From Eunapius fragilis (lineage: Eukaryota > Porifera > Demospongiae > Spongillida > Spongillidae): DNA of 64,000 nt. The notes under the pieces are model-generated. The model was not told the origin of the DNA and made no database searches. It was given only the letters and a program-made list of their open reading frames with translations. The stretch is from NCBI GenBank assembly GCA_963681505.1, contig OY811972.1, positions 1,601,432-1,665,431 of the forward strand, in the 5' to 3' direction. Made by a program: the position numbers and the translations under genes. Below are positions 21,601 to 30,600 of the stretch, one piece after another; the first letter of the stretch is position 1, and each line of letters opens with the position of its first letter.

Positions 21601-24600
21601 CTTGGCCCCCTCTCGTGCTTGGCCCTTTGCACGGAGGGGAGGAAGTTTTCCTGCTGTTCGGGTTGCTTAGAAGTTGCACATTCGCGAGCAACATGCCCTT
21701 TCCCCCCACAGTTCCAACAAATTATAGAATCCCGCTTACGTGCATTCCATTTCTTTGGTTCAGATTTTTTGCCTCCTGCTTTAGAGGTCACAAGTCCTTC
21801 CAAGCGGTCCAACCGTTCAACGAGTTCTTTTATCGCGTCCCGAGCGGGATCCGTCTTAGTCTGCACGGAAGCAATGCTAGAAGCGGTGCCGTCATCCTCG
21901 TCGGTAGTTGCTGGCGCTGTGTTCTGTGACATGGGCAAAAACCCCACCGTCATAGGCTTACAAGGATGAAGGTACGACTCCAGCTCCGTAGCCGCCAGCG
22001 CTGCTTCATCAACCGTCTGTGGTCGTTTCTGTTTAACGCCGAAGGCAACCTGTGGGTTGTCTAATTGGGAAAGAAACTGGTTTAAAGCCAAACACTCTCG
22101 CGCCTTCTCCTCCAACTCAGGGTAAGCGCTATCGGCTAGCAACCGTAGCGCATCACCAAATGATGCCCAATCTTCGCCTTTCTCTTTCTTTCTGTGCTGT
22201 AGTTCAACCATCTTAAGCGTTCGCTTGCTATCTGGATCAAAGCGGCGTTTCAATGCACATATACACTTACTGTAATCTGTTCGCTCATCCTCTCCCAGCC
22301 TCCGAAAAGCCGTCTGAGCCTTACCAACCAGGCGCACGCGTATCCATTTCAATCTATCTTCATCCTTAGTCCAGTTGTTCACGTCCGCACAGCTTTCGAA
22401 ATGGTTTATCCATTCGTCCCATTTCGTCCCAGACTCTCCGCTGAAAGTTTCCGGCAGTAGGAATGGCTTGTTTGCCATCCTGCCGACTACGCCAGTGTAA
22501 CAAACGCTCGCAACCCGTTGGCACTGACAGCTAGTGACACACTCTAATAATAAGCACCCCAAATACAAATCACTGGTCCCTATTTATAGTGACATTACAG
22601 ACAACATTAATGGACAGACAGTCTGCACATCCCATGACCAGAGTTCAGAGGTTGCTGACATGCGCAGTGACAGACTATTACAAAAGGATCCTCTCATCCC
22701 CCCATGGCCTACATATGCGCGCGAAGGTGGCAACTGTTTTGTTTACTAGCCACACCCCTTCCCCATGTGTCATCTTGTACACATAGATCATTGTAAACAC
22801 ACAGTATACTGCTTATATCTCACCACTCATGTTGGCTTGTTTGTTTGAATTAAACAAACAGATATATGTAAGTACACTCTTATGCCATGTACATGCACAC
22901 ATACTGCAACATACACTGCACACATAGACACTTATTATATTTTAACATGCATGTGCATGAACAAGTTTCTGTGGTGTGTAAGTTAAATCCAATGAAACGT
23001 TGACTTTGTTCTTTTACTGATGGGTTCAGGTATCCAACTTGACCAGCTTCACAACTGTAACAGCAGCAACAAGTGGTATGGTTTCTGTCAGTCCTGCCTT
23101 TTATGGAAGTGGAATTGCCTATAATGGTATGATGTATGTATGAATGTGCATGCATGCGTGTGTGCGTGCGTGCGTGATGAATATTAACTTTGTACGTGAC
23201 TGTACTACTTCTGTTTCCTTTCTCTCCAGTGACTAACCCAAGGGCTATCAACTTCTTTGCTGTCGCTATTCTCAATTTGAATGCCTCTGATGCTGGTCTA
23301 TTCTTCCTCACTGTCAACTACACAAATCCTACAGACCCTAACTCACTCAAAACAGTACTGCAGCTGCGTACAAACAGCATTGCCAATTTCAAATGTATGT
23401 TTAATGACTATCATATGTTGGTCTGACCCAATGATGTCCCTTCCAGCCCCTGCGTTTGTGGACACCTATAAGGCCAACTATGCTCCCAGGACTGCTAGGC
23501 TGCCTGGTATCTCTGATCCCATCACTCCTGATGAACACAAGTACTTCTTTGTCTTCGTGCAAGATATTGGCCCCACAAATGTGAGTTCTGATCCATTGCA
23601 TGCCATGTACACTGCACTAAGTGTCAGATAGACAATTGGACTAAACTAATTAAATCTCACAGGCCATCATAAGTCAAGTTGTCCGTGTCTGTCAGGTCAG
23701 TAAGCCTTATCTGAGGGACTTGAGAGGCTGTAATTAGACTGCTTCTTACCTCTTACTGCAGAATGATCCAGGGAGCAGTACTGACAATGCCCCACTCACC
23801 TTGGTGAAGGCACGTATTGACTGCAAGAGTGCCATACATTCGACCTCATACAATGCCATTAGTAAGTTCACATTGAAAGAAAATTGCCTACAAACCAATC
23901 TGAATATACATGTACTATTCTTAATAAATGGTAGTTAATTCACTAATAGAGTTTTGGTAACAATTCTACAATATGGGACGAATCATGACAAAGTCGATCA
24001 TCATAACTTACAAGTGAATCAATTTGATAATTGACTAACGATCCAATGTTGCCAAAGAACTTCTTGAAATTAATGTGTAAGAGTACCAAATGCAGTTCTT
24101 TCATGATGGTGCATATCTTTATGATTGCATTCATGATGTAACTAACCTGGCTGTTAGCCAATTTCTCATTTTTTACTGTTACCTTTAATTTGAGCTAGTG
24201 TCTCGTATTGTAGTGATCCTTGAAATTGAATAGAGATTATATTAAAACATTAATGTACTAAATGTTCATTCAATGGTTTCAAGGTTACTGATATAGAGAA
24301 AAATTTTGAGATGATTACTGTATTTTACAATTTGTAAATGTCATGCATATAAGGAGGATACAAGGAGGACTGTGGAAGATGTAAGGAGGATTTGAGGAGG
24401 ATGTAAGGAGGATGTGAAGAGGATGTAAGGAGGATTTGAGGAGGATGTAAGGAGGATGTGAAGAGGATGTAAGGAGGATTTGAGGAGGATGTAAGGAGGA
24501 TGTGAAGAGGATGTGAGGAGGATGTGATGAGGATATGAAGAGGATGTGAGGAGGATGTAAGTGTATGATGATGTGAGGATGTGAGGATGTAAGGAGTATG

Positions 24601-27600
24601 TGAGGATATGAGGAGGGATGTGAGGAGAATACAAGGATATGAGGAGAATATGAGGAGAATACAAGGATATGAGGAGAATAAAAGGAGGATGTGAGGAGGA
24701 TGTGATGTGAGGAGGATGTGAGGAGTTAATGAGAATATGTGGAGGATGTGAGAAGGATGCGAGAAGGTTGTGAGGAAGATGTGGGAGGATGGGAGGATGT
24801 GAGGATGAGGATGTGAAGAGGATGTGAAGAGGATGGGAGGATGTGAGGATGAGGATGTGAAGAGGATATGTGTAGGATATGTTTAGGATGAGGACATGAG
24901 GATATAAGAAGAATGTGAGGATATAGGGAGGATGTGAGGAGGATATGAGAAGGATGTGAGGAGGATATGAGAAGGATGTGAGGAGGATATGAGGAGGATT
25001 TGAGGAGGATGTGAGGATGGGAAGATATGAGGAGGATGTGAGGATATGAGAAGGATGATGAGGATATGAGGAAGATGTGAGTAGGATATGAGGATATGAG
25101 GAAGATGTGAGTAGGATATGAGGACATGAGGGGACAGGAGACTTGAGGAGGATGTGAGGATACAAGGAGGATGTGAGGAGGATGGGAGGATGTGAGGAGG
25201 ATGGGAGGATGTGAGGAGAATGGGAGGATGTGAGGAGGATATAAGGAGGATGTGAGGAGGATGTGAGGATATGAGGATATAAGGAGGATGTGAGGATATG
25301 AGGATGGGAGGAGGATATAAGCAGGATGTGAAAAGGATTTAGGGATGTGAGGAAGATGTTAGGAGGATGTGAGGAGACAAGGGGGAAAGGTGGTGTGAGG
25401 GTGGTGGGTAGGTGAGGAGTGATGAGGGTGGTGGTGGGAAGGTGAGTGTTTGGGTGGCGAGAAGGTGAAGTGAGGTGAATTATAATTTTGTTATTTTAAG
25501 CTAAGCGCAGACACCTCATTTCACCCCAAATGAAAGCCACATCACTGGTGCCAACATTGAGCTCATCCCTACTGCTGCATCCTGATAATGCATGATAGCA
25601 TAATCTGTTGATGAAGGTCACAATTAGATTTGCAATTTGATCAGATGAATTTCCTCAGGCTCTGAGGAATGCAATATTGGCATATCGTGGTACCATGGCT
25701 GTGTGTCTAGGGGTATGTGTGTGTGCGTCTGCATCGGAGGTATTTGTTATGTTATGGTGTAGCGCCAACACACACACACACCTCATTATGTACCTGCACA
25801 CATCATAGCAATGATTCTATACCATCATGATGTCGCACACCCACACCTATCCATATAACAAGAGGATATAAGGAGGATGTGAGGATATAAGGAGGAGTGA
25901 GGATGGGAGGATGTGAGGATGGGAGGATGGGAGGATGTGAGGATATAAGGAGGATGTGAGGATGGGAGGATGTGATGATATCAGGAGGATGTGAGGATAT
26001 AGGGATGATGTGAGGATGGGAGGGTGTGAGGATATAAGGAGGATATGAGGATGGGAGGATGTGAGGATGGGAGGATGTGAGATATAAGGAGGATGTGAGG
26101 ATGGGAGGATGTGAGGAGGATAAAATGAGGATGTAGGAGAACCAGAAATGTTGACAGTATTTTTTGTTATTGATGTATGAATGTTCAAACATGCTTTTTT
26201 CGATGGTGACAAAGGAGAAAAGGGGGTGGGAGAGTGAAATGTATGCTACTTTATGGTTGAGACAGAGCTGACTGTAGCTATCAGTCTGCACAAGCTCTGT
26301 TGGGATATATGCTACGACAACTGAATTATGCGGTGGTAACCAACTCATTCAATATCTCACAATAACCACAGCAAATGTCTTCGAGTATCTCTTTATCATT
26401 GTCCTTTATTATTAGTTGGTTTCATTTGTGAATTCATACTCATGTTTTTTTGAGTTACATTAGATAAACGATAAAGATTTTTAAGCATGACAAATTGACA
26501 ATCAGGCAAAGATAGTGGGCAACCCTGCTCCATTGTCCGTACCAATTGCACTCTTCCATTTGGTGCAAGAGCCCCTCAGAAATAGATATCCCAACCCCCC
26601 TTCCCTCGCCAACGCATGCATTTATACATTGCCTTCTACTAATGCTCCAAAATACTAATTGTTCCTTGGGGCGGCAATGCCTACAGGTCTGGGGCTCTCA
26701 CTATTCGTACTAGAACATTAGCTGCAGCTATTCTTCTTTTACAATTGAATCACTGTGTTAGGTGCATATTGTGCACACGTGCTGCTGCTCTATGGACTTT
26801 AGAACATCTTAGAAGAGTGGGCTTCTGTGCTCATTTGTTAACTTTTCTGAGAGCCTTAACTTAGTTTTAATAAAGGTATCATCATGTTGAAATTACCCCT
26901 CATCAGGTGGTGCAGCGTTCAACCAGATGGGACGTTATTATCAGAATGGAGATTGGGCACTGTTCATGTATGGAGCCTTCACTACCAGTGTAGGGTAAGT
27001 GTGCACTTGCTTGGATACATCATATGAGTGTGGCTGTCTTCACCACAGGGGTGATGATATATCAGCTGTGTGTGTCTACCCAGCTAACAACAGTGTGAAT
27101 GACATGACTGATGCCAATGGGAGGAATGGTGGTGTTTTTGACATCTTCAGGACTCTACTGCAGAATCCTAACACTGGCGTACAGACTACCACTGGTTATG
27201 TGGAGGTGGGCATTAATTAGGATTGCACTGATTGTGTGTAATGCAGTTATTAGAACATTGGAATTATAATTATGTGCACCAGAGTTACATGAGCTTAGGT
27301 ATTGGACCACTGATCGCATGCATACTGTTCATGGCTGAACCCCTGATGACACTATTCATGGCTGGACCCCTGATCATACCGTTCATGGCTGGATCCCTGA
27401 TCACACAATTCATGGCTGGACCACTGATCACATGCACACTGTTCATGGCAGGACCCCTGATTACACTGTTCATGGCTGAACCCCTGATCACACTGTTCAT
27501 GGCAGGACCCCTGATCACACTATTCATGGCTGGACCCCTGATCACACTGTTCATGGCTGGACCCCTGATCACAATATTCATGGCTGGACCCCTTATCACA

Positions 27601-30600
27601 CTGTTCATGGCTGGACAACTGATCACATGCACACTGCTCATGGCTGCATGCAACCTCGATGTCTTTAGCACCAGCAGAATGATTGAGAAGCATGCACGAT
27701 TTTATTGCATTGATTTTTTGGCTTATTTGGCTCCATACATATCACATCACTCACCTCTACACGAGAAGGGCCTGTTCACAGGACATGGATGTTGATATGG
27801 GGGTGGAGCTTGATGCTGGTGCTTTTGCTGATGTCATAGTCTGGCTATGGTGTATGCATAATTGTCACAAATGATGGTCACATTTAAAATCCCTAATAAA
27901 AGATGTTTGCACTGTGTTGTTGCTTAGAACATGCATGTAACTGGCGATGCTTGTGAATCTGCTGCTGTATTTATCTTTCTAATTAGTGCACACCTGGTGG
28001 AAATGCAGCAAGACCAGACTACACCTACACAGACACTGTCAATACCATCACCCAGATTGGTTCTGAACCACTGACGGTGATCAGTGGTGTTAGTGTCACC
28101 AAGATTGTACTGGACCAGACCTGTGTGGTCACAAACAACATGACTACCAGAACCTGTGTGATGCAAGATGTGCTCTTTTTGGGAACAGGTGTGTTTGGTG
28201 ACGCTGAGCGTGAGAAGTGTCTTTATCTCAGCGTATTGATGTCATAGCACATGACTGCATGCGATAGTCACATGGTCCCACACACATACTAGTAACGTTA
28301 CACTGAAGGGACCACGCATGTACCAGTAATGTGTACACTGAAGGGACCACTCATGTACCAGTAATGTGTACACTGAAGGGATCACACATGTACCAGTAAT
28401 GTGTACACTGAAGGGACCACACATGTACCAGTAATGTGTACACAGAAGGGACCCCACATGTACCAGTAATGTGTGAAGGACCATTGTTTTTTTTTTGAAA
28501 TCCCTGTAGGCACAGGTACAGTGCTGAAGGTTGCCATTGGTTACCTCAATGGAAATGCATTCTCCATCATATCAGAGGAGATCATGGTAACCACACCCAT
28601 CTGTGAAACCAATCACACAATATTTCCATTTGCACAGCTGAGTGACTTGTACCGGGTGAGGCAACTGGAGCTGGTGGTAGAGGTATGGACAATGGTGATG
28701 TCAACGTCATATGTTGATGTCATTATACTGGTGATGTCACCATGTGGTGATGTCATCATCCCACCTGCCACTCTTCATCTCCAGGGAGGAGTGAAGTACC
28801 TCTATGTGAACACAGACACCTCCATCTACAGACTACCACTTCAGAGGTGTACTAGATACCTCAGCTGCAGGTGAGAGGTGGAGGGGTTGTGAAGAGTGAG
28901 GACAAAGGCAGGTGAGAGGTGGTAGAGGAGTATGGCTCCACTACCACAGGCAGCACTCCAATCTAATGCTTCTAGCCACACCCTATAACCACATCTTTCT
29001 AACCACACCCACCCCATCTACCCACACCCCTCTAATCACACCCATCTAACCACATCCCTCTGGCCACACCCTCTAAATACACTCTTCTTTCCACTCTAAA
29101 ACACAGTACCTGTGTGGCTTCCAGAGACCCATACTGTGTGTGGAACTCTTCTCTGTCCCAGTGTGTGGTGTCTTCTATAGTACCCACCATGTCCAATAGT
29201 TCAGCATCAGTACCCAATGGGTGAGTTTGTACAAAGTAACTTACCACACTGAGCTAACTGTTCCATCACATGATCAGTATCTACCAGAACATCCATACAG
29301 GAGTTGATAACAGCTGCCCAGGTAACGTACATTCAGTCTCTACTGGTTATGCATTATGACCTTACATCACAAACATCTCTTCCTGTTCAGTACTGTTTTG
29401 GTTCATTTTAGTATATTAGAATTGATACAATTTTTTTTTGTTTCATCCTTTCTACTAGCCTCCACAACATCGAGTCCTACCACACCTGGAACGACATCTG
29501 GAACACCTGGGACAACACAACCTGGGACAACACAACCCGGGACAGTATGTACGTCCGCGTAACAGCACCACCGCACAAAAGTACATAGCAACGCGTACTT
29601 AGTGACAAAACATTGCTTTGCATGTAATTGTCCCAACACATTGCAACATGGCTGCAGTGTACATGGGGGAAGTAATTTCTTTTTTACAAAGTACATGCAT
29701 CCATTTTAAATCAATGGGACATGGAGAACTTAGTTCCTTTTGCAGTAGTTATGAGCAGCTTGCAGTGCAAAAAGGCAGTCACCTTTAGACATGAATTATA
29801 ATATGCATAGACAATAGCTCGCAATGTGACGGACAGATCTGGACAGATGATGCTTCTATATGTCCTACAGTGGTGACAGAGCAGTTCAAGGAGCTCAGCT
29901 CATTCATAACAAATGTGAGGGTTTTCAAGGTCATGTGTAAAACTTACAATCTAAACCTCCATCAGCAATCCATCAGTGCAGAAAATGTGGTATACATTGC
30001 ATCACAGTTACAAGCTGTTGTGTCTCAAGCTACAGGGGTGGGGGACCAAAGTGCTCCAAACCTGGCCATTGTGACAAATGTGATCACACAAATTGCCAAC
30101 ATATCATTACCAACAACTGCACCTGTGCAGCTTGAGGTACAAGATGAAGGAGCCATTGTTTTTTTGATGCACATTCACATTTTATATCTCATCAGACCAT
30201 CATCAATATTGTCAGTATCCTAAGCAGTATACAATATTGGCCACCAATGGTACTCGAAAAAAGTGGTTCAATGTAATGGCACATGTTAGAACTTTTTGCC
30301 ATTTTAAACCGATGTTCATTCCCAGAATTGTTAAGGCATTTGAAAACATTGCTTCAAGCCTAGTTGAGCAAGAAAATTTCACATCCTTTGTCTCTACAGA
30401 AAACCAAACAACATTAGTAGCTCAAAAGGTTTGCCTCTGATGAAGTGTGTTTACAAAGTAACTCTGCCTATCAGATTCCTCTAGCTAACCTTTCTACTGA
30501 AGGAATCAGATTTAACTATTCAGCACAAGATGTTGGAAATAGCAGCCTAAAAACAGCAAGCACTTCCAGCATCAATACTGCTCCAGCATATGCTGCATCT

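Larger units (their letters stand above)
17581..22682 (-). mobile_element. Ty3/Gypsy LTR retrotransposon, intact-looking
   Basis: The element is bounded by two 187-bp direct LTRs that begin TG and end CA and appear identical by eye. It is flanked by a short target duplication, AAAG on both sides (AAAAG if the last LTR base is shared). Gag and pol ORFs are uninterrupted and minus-strand. A polypurine run (GGAAGAGGGAGTGG on the minus strand, near 17,768-17,781) precedes the 3' LTR. The domain order PR-RT-RNaseH-IN is that of Ty3/Gypsy. Insertion is in intron 4 of the Sema-GPCR gene, antisense to it. Identical LTRs imply recent insertion. Confidence 0.93.
16566..28870 (+). other. Sema domain portion of the receptor (exons 2-15)
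   Basis: Recognisable Sema features in order: DWLYVLNQDLTLVG (first blade), YVCKNHIRVF followed by LVVCGSEA (the CxNxIRV...CGT block of semaphorins), YFFVFVQD, then SQVVRVCQNDPG (usual form RVCKND.GG), LVKARIDC (LKARLxC), ISAVCVY (SAVCxY), DVLFLGTGTGTVLKV, and VKYLYVNTDTSIYRLPL. This set and its order identify the seven-bladed propeller of semaphorins and plexins. The domain length of about 490 residues is normal. In semaphorins and plexins the domain mediates homodimer or receptor-ligand contact; the partner here is unknown. Confidence 0.87.

Noticed and set aside
24341-26348. Long minus-strand Ser/His/Leu-rich ORFs
   Set aside because: They are translations of the GAGGATGTGAG minisatellite inside an intron of the plus-strand receptor gene.
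27285-27795. Hydrophobic repeat ORF (FMAGPLITL) as a membrane protein
   Set aside because: It follows the 27-bp tandem repeat exactly and lies in an intron between two Sema exons.
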